From Bin95 sp965220855 (GTDB lineage Bacteria; Pseudomonadota; Alphaproteobacteria; Bin95): a stretch of 64,000 nucleotides of DNA. The position numbers and the translations under genes are program-made. Of the stretch, positions 7,290 to 15,047 are shown piece by piece (positions within the stretch are counted from its first letter, which is position 1; every line of letters begins with the position of its first letter). Below the pieces are notes generated by a model. It was given only the letters and a program-made list of their open reading frames with translations. It searched no databases and was not told the origin of the DNA. The stretch lies in the NCBI GenBank assembly GCA_965220855.1, contig CBDCQY010000001.1:1860001-1924000 (forward strand), in the 5' to 3' direction.

Positions 7290-8852
7290 ATGAGCAAGAT
7301 CGCGACGGCGGCCGAGGCGGCCGCGCTGGTGCCGTCGGGCGCGGTGCTGGCGGTGGACGGCTTCGTCGGCTCCGCCTGCCCGGAGGAATTGCTGCTGGCG
7401 CTGGAGGCCCGCTTCCTGGAGACCGGCGAGCCGCGCGGGCTGACCGTGCTGGCCTCGACCGGCTCCGGCGACACGCGCGGGCGCGGCCTCGACCGCCTGG
7501 CCCATGACGGCATGGTGCGCCGGCTGATGACCTCCTATCTCAACCTCAACCGTTCCTTGCAGCAGCGCCTGATCGACAATGAGTTCGAAGGCTATCTGCT
7601 GCCGCTCGGCGTCATCGTGCAGCTCTACCGGGAGATCGCCGCCGGGCGGCCGGGCCTGGTGACGCATGTCGGTCTCGACAGCTTCGTCGATCCGCTCCGG
7701 GGCGGCGGCAAGGTGAATGCGCGGACCGTCGAGGACTATGTGGAGCGCCTCCGCCTGCGGGGCCGCGACTGGCTGTTCTACCCCGCGATCCGGCTCGACG
7801 CCGGCATCCTGCGCGGCACCACGGCCGACCCCGACGGCAATATCTCCATGGAGCGCGAGATCGCCACCTTCCAGGGGCCGAGCTTCGCCCAGGCGGTGCG
7901 CAATTCAGGCGGCGTCGTGCTGGCGCAGGTGGAGCGCATCGCCGCGCCGGGCTCGCTCGACCCCAGGCGCGTGATCGTCCCCGGCCATCTGGTGGACAGG
8001 GTGGTCGTAGCGCGCCTGGAGAATCATCCCCAGACCTTCGCCACCGCCTACGACCCGGTGTTCTCGGGCGAGCTGCGCGCCGACATGAGCGCGCGGCCCC
8101 CCTTGCCGCTCTCGGTGAAGAAGGCGATCGGCCGGCGGGCGGCGCTGGAGCTCCGCCCGGGCGATGTGGTCAATCTCGGCGTCGGCGCGCCGGAATATGT
8201 GGCGAGCGTGGCGGGCGAGGAGGGCTGCGGCGACGCCTTCACGCTGACCGTGGAATCCGGCGCGACCGGCGGCTATCCCGCCTACGGCCTTTCCTTCGGC
8301 GCGGCGACCAACCCCACTTCGGTCATCGACAACACCTATCAGTTCGACTTCTACGATGGCGGCGGGCTGGACATCACCTTCGTCGGCCTGGCGGAGCTGG
8401 ATGCGGCCGGCAATGTCAATGTCTCGCGGCTGAAGAGCCGCATCCCCGGCATCGGCGGCTTCTTCAATGTGACGCAGGGAGCGAAGCGGGTGGTGTTTTG
8501 CGGGCGCTTCTCCGCCGGCGAGGCGGACATCCGCGTGGGCGACGGGCGGCTCGACATCCGCCGCGACGGCGAGGCGGTGAAATTCGTGGAGGCGGTGGAG
8601 CAGGTGAGCTTCAACGCCCGCGCCGGCCTCGCGCGCGGCCAGGAGATCCTGGCGGTGACCGAGCGCTGCGTCTTTCGCATCGACGAGGCGGGGCCGGTGC
8701 TGGTCGAGATCGCGCCGGGCGTCGATCTCGACCGCGATGTGCTCGCGCGCATGGCCTTCCGCCCCCGCGTCGCCGGGGAGCTCCGCGAGATGCCGCCGGC
8801 CTTGTTCCGCGAGCCGCCGATCGGGCTCGCGACCCGGCTCGCTCCGTCCTAG
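7290..8852 (+). CDS. Family I acyl-CoA:carboxylate CoA-transferase (YdiF/PCT-like)
   Basis: The 520-residue enzyme joins the alpha and beta halves of a family I CoA-transferase in one chain. Glu322 in the motif VESGATGGYPAYG is the expected nucleophile that forms the glutamyl-CoA thioester. The N-terminal half carries the PSGAVLAVDGFVGSACPEEL and GLVTHVGLDSFVDP signatures, and the C-terminal half has DITFVGLAELDAAGNVNVS. The start follows a strong ribosome-binding site (GAGGGGAGA). It would exchange CoA between acetyl- or propionyl-type donors and a carboxylate. Divergence from paaA suggests, but does not prove, a link to aromatic acid breakdown. Its TAG stop overlaps the convergent dctM stop through a shared CTAG. 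Confidence 0.9.
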   Translation: MSKIATAAEAAALVPSGAVLAVDGFVGSACPEELLLALEARFLETGEPRGLTVLASTGSGDTRGRGLDRLAHDGMVRRLMTSYLNLNRSLQQRLIDNEFEGYLLPLGVIVQLYREIAAGRPGLVTHVGLDSFVDPLRGGGKVNARTVEDYVERLRLRGRDWLFYPAIRLDAGILRGTTADPDGNISMEREIATFQGPSFAQAVRNSGGVVLAQVERIAAPGSLDPRRVIVPGHLVDRVVVARLENHPQTFATAYDPVFSGELRADMSARPPLPLSVKKAIGRRAALELRPGDVVNLGVGAPEYVASVAGEEGCGDAFTLTVESGATGGYPAYGLSFGAATNPTSVIDNTYQFDFYDGGGLDITFVGLAELDAAGNVNVSRLKSRIPGIGGFFNVTQGAKRVVFCGRFSAGEADIRVGDGRLDIRRDGEAVKFVEAVEQVSFNARAGLARGQEILAVTERCVFRIDEAGPVLVEIAPGVDLDRDVLARMAFRPRVAGELREMPPALFREPPIGLATRLAPS

Positions 8853-10165
8853 GCCGTGATGTTCTGGATCATCAGCTCCGGCAGCCAGAGCACGATGCCG
8901 GGGAAGGCGACCAGAACGGCGACCGTGATGATGTCGGCCACGAAGAACGGCCAGATGCCCTTGAAGACCTCCTCCAGGGGAATATCCGGCCGCACGCCGT
9001 TGACCACGAAGCAGTTGAGCCCGATGGGCGGCGTGACCAGACAGACCTCCACCATCTTGACGATGATGATGCCGAACCAGACGGGGTCGTAGCCGAGCGC
9101 CGTCACCGCCGGATAGACCACCGGCAGGGTCAGCAGCAGCATCCCGATGCCGTCCATGAACATGCCGAGCACGACATAGGCGAGCAGGATGAAGATCATC
9201 ACCACGATCGGCGGCACGTCGATGCTGACGATGAAGGTCGCGAACGCCTCCGGCAGGCCGGAGAAGCCGAGGAAGCGCACATAGATCAGGATCGACCAGA
9301 TGATCGTGAAGATGAAGACCGTGAGCTTCGCGGTCTCCATCAGCGATTCGCGCAGGTTGCCGAGGCTCATATTGCGCTTCGCCAGCGCGATCAGGAAGAT
9401 CACGAACGCGGCGACGCCGCCCACCTCCGTCGGGGTCATCACGCCGGTGTAGATGCCGCCCAGAATGATGACGATGACGAAGAGGATGCCCGAGGCGCCG
9501 ATCAGCGAGCGGAACTTCTCGCCCCAGGGAACCGCCGAAACGGGCGCGCCCAGCTTGGGGTTCAGCTTGCAGCGAAACACGATCAGCGCCGCATAGATCA
9601 ACGCCGACAGCGCGCCCGGAATGAAGCCCGCCAGCAGCAGCGCGCCGACCGACTCCTCCACGATGATGGCGTAGATGACCAGAATGGCGCTCGGCGGAAT
9701 GAGCGAGGCCAGCGTGCCGCCGGCGGCCACCACGCCCGCCGCCAGGCTGCGCTCATAGCCGTATTTCAGCATCTCCGGGATGGCGACCCGGCTGAAGACG
9801 GCGGCCGTGGCGGTCGAGGCGCCGGAAACCGCCGCGAAGCCGGCGGTGGCGAACACGGTCGCGACGGCGAGGCCGCCCGGCAGCGTGCCGAGCCAGCATC
9901 GCGCGGCGTAGAAGGCGCTTCGGGTCAGCCCGGCATAGAAGGCCAGGAAGCCGATCAGGATGAACATCGGCAGCACCGACAGCGTGACATGGCTGACCTG
10001 CGAGTGGGCCAGCAGGCCGGCGAGGCCGGCCCCGGGGTCGTAGCCCCGCAGCATGATCAGGCCGACGACGCCGGCGATTCCCGAGGCGTAGGCGACGCGC
10101 ACGCCGAGCACGACCATGCCGATGATGACCGCGACCGAGACCAGACCTGCATTGAACGGATCCAT
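8849..10165 (-). CDS. dctM: TRAP transporter large permease, DctM subunit
   Basis: The 438-residue inner-membrane protein has about 12 hydrophobic segments and is the ion-coupled translocation subunit of a tripartite ATP-independent periplasmic transporter. Family motifs include AAVSGASTATAAVFSRVAIP, GGTLASLIPPSAILVIYA, FMDGIGMLLLTLPVVYP and TPPIGLNCFVVNG. It lies 12 bp after dctQ and ends convergently with the CoA-transferase gene, sharing the palindromic CTAG stop region. Substrate specificity cannot be read from this subunit. Confidence 0.95.
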   Translation of the reverse strand: MDPFNAGLVSVAVIIGMVVLGVRVAYASGIAGVVGLIMLRGYDPGAGLAGLLAHSQVSHVTLSVLPMFILIGFLAFYAGLTRSAFYAARCWLGTLPGGLAVATVFATAGFAAVSGASTATAAVFSRVAIPEMLKYGYERSLAAGVVAAGGTLASLIPPSAILVIYAIIVEESVGALLLAGFIPGALSALIYAALIVFRCKLNPKLGAPVSAVPWGEKFRSLIGASGILFVIVIILGGIYTGVMTPTEVGGVAAFVIFLIALAKRNMSLGNLRESLMETAKLTVFIFTIIWSILIYVRFLGFSGLPEAFATFIVSIDVPPIVVMIFILLAYVVLGMFMDGIGMLLLTLPVVYPAVTALGYDPVWFGIIIVKMVEVCLVTPPIGLNCFVVNGVRPDIPLEEVFKGIWPFFVADIITVAVLVAFPGIVLWLPELMIQNITA

Positions 10166-10177
10166 AACCGTGCCCCC

Positions 10178-10834
10178 TTACGCCCTGGAGCCGCCGTCGG
10201 GCGGGTCCGTCGGTTCCCGGCCCTCGCGTCCCATGACTTCCTCGATCTCCGCTCTGGCGTGGGCCGCCGCGTCCAGGATGACCGGCACCGCCTGCGGCGC
10301 CTTGTTCGGATCGAGCGCGAGGCGCCCATAGCCCCACACCTGGATGGCCAGCCTGATGCACAGCAGCGTCAATGCGACGGGAACGACCAGCTTTCCGGGC
10401 CAGGTCTGGAGCTGCACGTCGATCGTGCTGTCGCCCTCGACGATGGACCGGAGGAAATGCTCCCAGCTCTTGTCGATGATGATGAGACAATAGACGACGC
10501 CGATGCACACGGCGAAGCACTCGGTGCCCCACAACAGCCGGCCCTTCATCTTCGCGATCACCAGCTCCATGCGCACATGCACGCCGAGGCGCTGCGCATA
10601 GGCGGCGGGCAGGAAGGCGAAGGTCGCCATATAGACTTCGATCCAGTCGATCGCGCCCGGGATCGGCCGGTTGAACACATAGCGGCCGATGACCTCGCAG
10701 ACGACGAACAGCATCAGCACGAAGATGACGCCGGCCGCAAACAGCGTGACGGCATCCTCGATGCGCCCGAAGGTGCGGTCCAAAGCCGCCAGGACGCCGC
10801 GCTCGCGCCCGTTCTGCGTTTCACTCTGAGCCAT
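10178..10834 (-). CDS. dctQ: TRAP transporter small permease, DctQ subunit
   Basis: The 218-residue protein has four predicted membrane helices (about residues 31-52, 70-90, 106-126 and 152-172) and a charged C-terminal tail, as expected for DctQ. Motifs include VVCEVIGRYVFNRPIPGAIDWIE and LGVHVRMELV. The ATG start is fixed by a near-perfect ribosome-binding site (AAGGAGG) upstream. It sits between dctP and dctM, and an intergenic hairpin separates it from dctP. DctQ helps couple the binding protein to DctM. Confidence 0.93.
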   Translation of the reverse strand: MAQSETQNGRERGVLAALDRTFGRIEDAVTLFAAGVIFVLMLFVVCEVIGRYVFNRPIPGAIDWIEVYMATFAFLPAAYAQRLGVHVRMELVIAKMKGRLLWGTECFAVCIGVVYCLIIIDKSWEHFLRSIVEGDSTIDVQLQTWPGKLVVPVALTLLCIRLAIQVWGYGRLALDPNKAPQAVPVILDAAAHARAEIEEVMGREGREPTDPPDGGSRA

Positions 10835-10870
10835 GGAAGTCGCACCCCCCTCCTTATGACGAACAGCAGA

Positions 10871-10897
10871 ATGGGGCCGTTCGCGGAACGGCCCCAT
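10871..10897. promoter_or_regulatory. Perfect 12-bp inverted repeat (hairpin) between dctP and dctQ
   Basis: Two perfectly complementary 12-nt arms (10871-10882 and 10886-10897, ATGGGGCCGTTC and its complement) enclose a 3-nt GCG loop in the 88-bp gap between dctP and dctQ. No T-run follows on the transcribed strand, so it is more likely an mRNA-stabilising or attenuating element that keeps the abundant binding protein above its permease than a full terminator. That role is inferred from similar intercistronic hairpins in binding-protein transporter operons. Confidence 0.6.
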
Positions 10898-10922
10898 CCC
10901 GTTTCATCGAGACGCCCGGCCC

Positions 10923-11951
10923 TTACGACTTGTGATGGGCCGCGCGCGCCAGCACGAAGTCGAGAAGTTCCTGAGCCGGCAGCTTGTCCTTGTTGGCGGC
11001 CACCCACTCGTCCCAGACGGGCTGCGCGCCGATCTTCACGAACTCGGCATGCTGCTCCGGCGTGAACTCGACCCGCTCCATGGCCTTCTCATAGATCGGA
11101 ATCCACTTGGCGTCGGCCTCCTTGTAGGCGGTGATCAGCGCGTCGTAGGAGTTCCACTTCATGTCGTCGTTGAACAGCGCCCGATACTCGTCCGGCAGGG
11201 CGTTGAAGGCGGTGACGCTCATGATCTGCGGGCAGAAGACGGACCCGAGAGCCATGCCCTCCGTGTACCATTTGGCGACCTCATGGTGCCGGTAGGCGCC
11301 GAAGGCGTAGCTGTAGGGGAAGGTCATGACCTGAATGGTGCCGCGCTCGAGCGCCGTATAGCTCTCCGAGGCGGTGACGGTGGTCGGCACGGCGCCCAGC
11401 TTGTCGAAGAACTGGCCGATGCCGCCCAGGCCGCGCACGCGCAGGCCCTTGAAGTCCGCCGCGCTCCTCGGCGGCGTGCCCACGCCCATCGCCTCATATT
11501 GCGGCAGGATGCCGGAGAAGATCGGGATGGCGTTCCAGCGCTTCATCTCCTTCTTGAACTCCGGGTGCTGGATGAAGTCCTCATGCACCTTCGCCTGCAG
11601 CGTCAGGTCCTTGATGGGCAGGAAGGGCAGGTCCAGCACCGTGCCGGCGGGGTTCTTGCCGGGATGGTAGGAGGTGCACATCATCGCGGCTTCGTGGCTG
11701 CCGATCTTGATGCCGTCGATATTTTCCTTCGAGGGCGAGATCGCCTCACCGTAGTGGACCTTCATCTCGAAATTGCCGCCGGTCTTTTCGGCCATATAGT
11801 CCCGCATCGCATCGATGCCCTTGGTGAAGGCGCGCGGCTTGCCCCAGGCGGAGAAGTTCCAGAGCACCTTTTCTGCGGCCGAAGCGGAGACGGCGACGCC
11901 TCCCACCATGGCTAACGCGGCTGCGCCACACGCCAGACGAACGATGTTCAT
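10923..11951 (-). CDS. dctP: TRAP transporter periplasmic substrate-binding protein, DctP family
   Basis: The 342-residue binding protein has a signal peptide (MNIVRLACGAAALAMVGGVA, cleavage near ASAAE). Family landmarks include NIDGIKIGSHEAAMMCTSY, DLPFLPIKDLTLQAKVHEDF and KGLRVRGLGGIGQFFDKLGAVP with the conserved Arg that binds a carboxylate. It would capture an organic acid or a related ligand and deliver it to DctQM. The ATG is chosen because it is preceded by AAGGGAG and starts the signal peptide. It is the first gene of dctPQM. Confidence 0.94.
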   Translation of the reverse strand: MNIVRLACGAAALAMVGGVAVSASAAEKVLWNFSAWGKPRAFTKGIDAMRDYMAEKTGGNFEMKVHYGEAISPSKENIDGIKIGSHEAAMMCTSYHPGKNPAGTVLDLPFLPIKDLTLQAKVHEDFIQHPEFKKEMKRWNAIPIFSGILPQYEAMGVGTPPRSAADFKGLRVRGLGGIGQFFDKLGAVPTTVTASESYTALERGTIQVMTFPYSYAFGAYRHHEVAKWYTEGMALGSVFCPQIMSVTAFNALPDEYRALFNDDMKWNSYDALITAYKEADAKWIPIYEKAMERVEFTPEQHAEFVKIGAQPVWDEWVAANKDKLPAQELLDFVLARAAHHKS

Positions 11952-12137
11952 GATTGCACTCCCTTGTTCGTGGTCCGTTTCGGTCCGGCCGACGATCCAC
12001 GCCGGCCCGCCGTCGCGAAGGGCGCCGCCCTCCAATCCCCCACCATAGCAAGCCTTGGCAATCGTTTGCAATCGGTCCGCCGACGCAGGCCCCTCCCGGC
12101 GGTGACAGGCGCGCAAACCTTTGCTAGGCTTGGCTTC

Positions 12138-12842
12138 ATGGAGCAGAACGAGCGATCCGAGGCCGCCCGCAGGCTGGCTTCCGTCATGGGGCGCATTGGC
12201 GCAGCCGCCGAGGCGGCGGGGCGCGCGCCGGCCTCCGTGTCGCTGGTGGCGGTCTCCAAGCAGCAGCCGGAAGCGCGCGTTGCGGGCGCGCTCGGGGCCG
12301 GGCAGCGCCTCTTCGGCGAGAACCGGGTGCAGGAGGCCGAGGCGCGCTGGCCGCCCTTCCGCGAGCGCTTTGCCGACATCCGCCTGCATCTGATCGGCCC
12401 CTTGCAGACCAACAAGGTGCGCGCGGCGGTGCGCCTCTTCGACGCCATCGAGACGCTCGACCGCCCCCGGCTGGCTGTGGCGCTGGCGCGCGAGTTCGAG
12501 CGGACGGGCAGGGCGCTGCCCTGTTTCATCCAGGTCAACACCGGCGCGGAGCCGCAAAAGGCGGGCGTGGCGCCGGCGGCGCTCGATGCGTTCCTGGCCG
12601 AATGCCGCGACGCGCTCGGGCTCCAGATCGCCGGTCTGATGTGCATTCCGCCGGCGGACGAGCCGGCCGCGCCGCATTTCGCCTTGCTGGCCGAGGCGGC
12701 GCGGCGCAACGGCCTTGCCGGCCTTTCGATGGGCATGAGCGCCGATTTCGAGACCGCGATCCGCCTCGGCGCGACCCATGTGCGCGTCGGCAGCGCGGTG
12801 TTCGGCCCGCGCGGAGACTCCCCGCCGCCGCCGGCTTTGTGA
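12138..12842 (+). CDS. yggS: YggS-family pyridoxal 5'-phosphate homeostasis protein
   Basis: The 234-residue protein resembles the N-terminal fold of alanine racemase, a PLP-binding protein of the YggS/PROSC family that buffers the B6 pool. SLVAVSKQQPEARV contains the PLP lysine, followed by LFGENRVQEAEARW, RLHLIGPLQTNKVR, SMGMSADFETAIRLGATHVRVGSAVFG. Length and motifs are normal. It stands alone between the divergent TRAP operon and the response regulator gene, 39 bp before the latter. Confidence 0.93.
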   Translation: MEQNERSEAARRLASVMGRIGAAAEAAGRAPASVSLVAVSKQQPEARVAGALGAGQRLFGENRVQEAEARWPPFRERFADIRLHLIGPLQTNKVRAAVRLFDAIETLDRPRLAVALAREFERTGRALPCFIQVNTGAEPQKAGVAPAALDAFLAECRDALGLQIAGLMCIPPADEPAAPHFALLAEAARRNGLAGLSMGMSADFETAIRLGATHVRVGSAVFGPRGDSPPPPAL

Positions 12843-12881
12843 TAGTTTCGCCCCGTTCCTTATGCTGGAGACCCAAGGCCG

Positions 12882-13571
12882 ATGTCGCCGACCCGCAGCA
12901 TCCTGCTGGTGGAAGATGACGAAACATTGCGCGGCGCGCTTGCGGAGCAGTTGCAGGCCCAGGGCGAGTTCGTGACCCTCGAGGCGGGGGAGGCCGGGGA
13001 GGCGGCCCGGATTCTCCGGTCGGAGCAGGTCGATGCGGTGCTGCTGGATGTCGGCCTGCCGGACATGGACGGGCGCGAGGCCTGCCGGGCGCTGCGACAG
13101 GACGGCGTGCGCGTGCCGATCGTCATGCTGACCGGCGCCGACACCGACGCCGACACGGTTCGCGGCCTCGAAGCCGGCGCTAACGACTATATCTGCAAGC
13201 CGTTCAAGCTGGAGGTGCTGCTGGCGCGGCTCCGCGCGCAGTTGCGCCAGTACGACCGCAGCGAGGATGCAGCCTTCAATATCGGGCTTTATCGGTTCGT
13301 GCCGTCCCATCGCCAGCTGCGCGAGCGGCGGAGCGGCCGCACGGTGCGGCTGACCGACAAGGAAGCCGCGATCCTGAAATATCTCTATCGGGCGAACGGC
13401 GCGATGGTCGATCGCGCGACCCTGCTGCGCGAGGTGTGGGGCTATCGGCCGGGCGTCACCACGCACACGCTCGAAACCCACATCTATCGCCTGCGCCAGA
13501 AGATCGAGCCGGACCCCTCCAGCGCCGCGCTGCTGCTGACCGAGGCGGGCGGCTACCGCCTGGCGCCCTGA
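12882..13571 (+). CDS. OmpR/PhoB-family response regulator, no adjacent kinase
   Basis: The 229-residue two-domain regulator has an N-terminal receiver with acidic pocket D12/D13, phospho-acceptor D56 (LLDVGLPDMDG), T84 and K106. The C-terminal winged-helix effector (about 135-228) carries LTDKEAAILKYLYRANG, HTLETHIYRLRQKIEPD and the closing GGYRL. It would bind DNA after phosphorylation. No histidine kinase gene is in the window, so the partner is elsewhere. Its TGA stop is followed within 1 nt by the TTG start of the MBL hydrolase gene, so the two are probably translated together. Confidence 0.93.
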   Translation: MSPTRSILLVEDDETLRGALAEQLQAQGEFVTLEAGEAGEAARILRSEQVDAVLLDVGLPDMDGREACRALRQDGVRVPIVMLTGADTDADTVRGLEAGANDYICKPFKLEVLLARLRAQLRQYDRSEDAAFNIGLYRFVPSHRQLRERRSGRTVRLTDKEAAILKYLYRANGAMVDRATLLREVWGYRPGVTTHTLETHIYRLRQKIEPDPSSAALLLTEAGGYRLAP

Positions 13572-13572
13572 T

Positions 13573-14412
13573 TTGCGCGACCGCGCGGAGGGGGCGTTCG
13601 AGCTTCGGTTCTGGGGCGTGCGCGGCAGCATCGCCTGTCCGGGGCCGGAGACGCTGCGCTATGGCGGCAACACCGCCTGCATCGAGCTCGACTGCGGCGG
13701 CCGGCGGGTCATCCTTGACGCCGGCACCGGGCTGCGCGGCCTCGGGCGCGCGCTCGCCGGCAGCCTGCCGCTCGATTGCGAAATCCTGCTGACGCACACC
13801 CATCTCGACCATATCGTCGGCCTGCCCTTCTTCGCGCCGCTGTTCGATCCGGCGAGCCGGGTCGTGCTGCGCGCCGGCCATCTGGGCGGCGGGCCGGGCT
13901 TGCGGCACGTGTTGCGGCAGATGCTGGCCTCGCCGCTCTTCCCCCTGCCGCTGGAGGGCTTCGCCGCCAGCATCGACTGCATCGACTTCCGCGCCGGCGA
14001 GGCCTTCGGGCTCGGCGGCGGCGTGGAGGTGCAGACGGCCCCGCTCGACCATCCGGGCGGCGCGACCGGCTATCGGGTGAGCTTCGGCGGGCGCGCGATC
14101 TGCTATGTCACAGACACCGGGCACCGGCCGGGCGCGCCCAACGCCGACATTCTGGCGCTGATCGCCGGGGCCGACCTGGTGATCTACGACGCGATGTTCA
14201 CCGAGGCCGAGTTCGCGGCGCGCGCGGGCTGGGGCCACTCGACCTGGAACGAGGGCGTGCGGCTCTGCGAGGCGGCGGGAGCGAAGCGGCTGGTGCTGTT
14301 TCACCACGATCCGGCCCGCGACGACGAGGCGCTCGAACGGCTGGAGGCCGAGGCGAGCGCGCGCCTGCCGGGAACGCAGGCCGCGCGCGAGGGGCTGACC
14401 ATCCGGCTCTGA
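13573..14412 (+). CDS. MBL-fold metallo-hydrolase, PhnP/cyclic-phosphodiesterase-like
   Basis: The 279-residue metallo-beta-lactamase-fold protein has LRFWGVRGSIACPGP at the N-terminus, metal ligands in THTHLDHIVGLPFF, and later His/Asp ligands in DHPGGATGYRV, CYVTDTGH and FHHDP. This matches the family of MBL phosphodiesterases related to PhnP. The start is TTG directly after the response-regulator stop, and no ATG gives a plausible N-terminus. The coupling suggests a shared signalling function. The substrate is not known; a cyclic nucleotide or phosphodiester is a reasonable guess. Confidence 0.85.
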   Translation: MRDRAEGAFELRFWGVRGSIACPGPETLRYGGNTACIELDCGGRRVILDAGTGLRGLGRALAGSLPLDCEILLTHTHLDHIVGLPFFAPLFDPASRVVLRAGHLGGGPGLRHVLRQMLASPLFPLPLEGFAASIDCIDFRAGEAFGLGGGVEVQTAPLDHPGGATGYRVSFGGRAICYVTDTGHRPGAPNADILALIAGADLVIYDAMFTEAEFAARAGWGHSTWNEGVRLCEAAGAKRLVLFHHDPARDDEALERLEAEASARLPGTQAAREGLTIRL

Positions 14413-14431
14413 GCCGACCGAGCCCGGCCGT

Positions 14432-15004
14432 TCAGCCCGGCCGCGCGCCGGTCCAGCGCCGCACCACGCCCAGCTCGATATCGAGCAGGTCGAGCGCCCG
14501 GCCGAGCGTGTGGTCGATCATCTCCTCCAGGCTCTCGGGCCTGGCGTAGAAGGCCGGCACCGGCGGCATCACGACGGCGCCGTTCTCGCTGGCGGCCGTC
14601 ATGGCGCGCAGATGGCCGACATGCAGCGGCGTCTCGCGCACCAGCAGCACCAGCGGGCGGCGCTCCTTCAGCGTGACGTCGGCGGCGCGGGTCAGCAGGT
14701 TGCCGGTCGCGCCCCAGGCGATCTCCGCCAGCGAGCGAATCGAGCAGGGCGCGACGATCATGCCGCGCCGGCGGAAGGAGCCGGACGCGATCGAGGCCGC
14801 GATGTCGCGCGGGCTGTGCACCCGGTCGGCCAGCGCCTTCACCTCCGCCGCCTTGCGGTCGGTCTCATGCGCCAGCGTCACCTCCGCCGAGGCGGTCATC
14901 ACCAGATGCGTCTCGAGGTCCGTCTCCGCCAGCAGCTCCAGCAGCCGCACGCCGTAGATGACGCCCGAGGCGCCGCTGATGCCGATGACGATGCGATCCT
15001 TCAT
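14432..15004 (-). CDS. ubiX: Flavin prenyltransferase UbiX/Pad1-like
   Basis: The 190-residue flavoprotein makes prenylated FMN, the cofactor of UbiD-type decarboxylases. IVIGISGASGVIYGVRLLELL binds FMN, followed by VAPCSIRSLAEIAWG, LLVRETPLHVGHLRAM and the PPVPAFYARPESLEEMIDHTLGRALDLL tail. The length is typical. No ubiD lies within the window. It is convergent with the MBL hydrolase gene and downstream, on the same strand, of emrB, with a 43-bp gap. Confidence 0.94.
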   Translation of the reverse strand: MKDRIVIGISGASGVIYGVRLLELLAETDLETHLVMTASAEVTLAHETDRKAAEVKALADRVHSPRDIAASIASGSFRRRGMIVAPCSIRSLAEIAWGATGNLLTRAADVTLKERRPLVLLVRETPLHVGHLRAMTAASENGAVVMPPVPAFYARPESLEEMIDHTLGRALDLLDIELGVVRRWTGARPG

Positions 15005-15047
15005 GCCGTCCGCAACCTCGCCGAAGCCGGCCCGTTCCGCAAGCGCC

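Noticed and set aside
8849..8852. Overlap of the CoA-transferase and dctM stops as a functional link
   Set aside because: The genes are convergent; sharing a CTAG stop palindrome reflects tight packing and not joint function.
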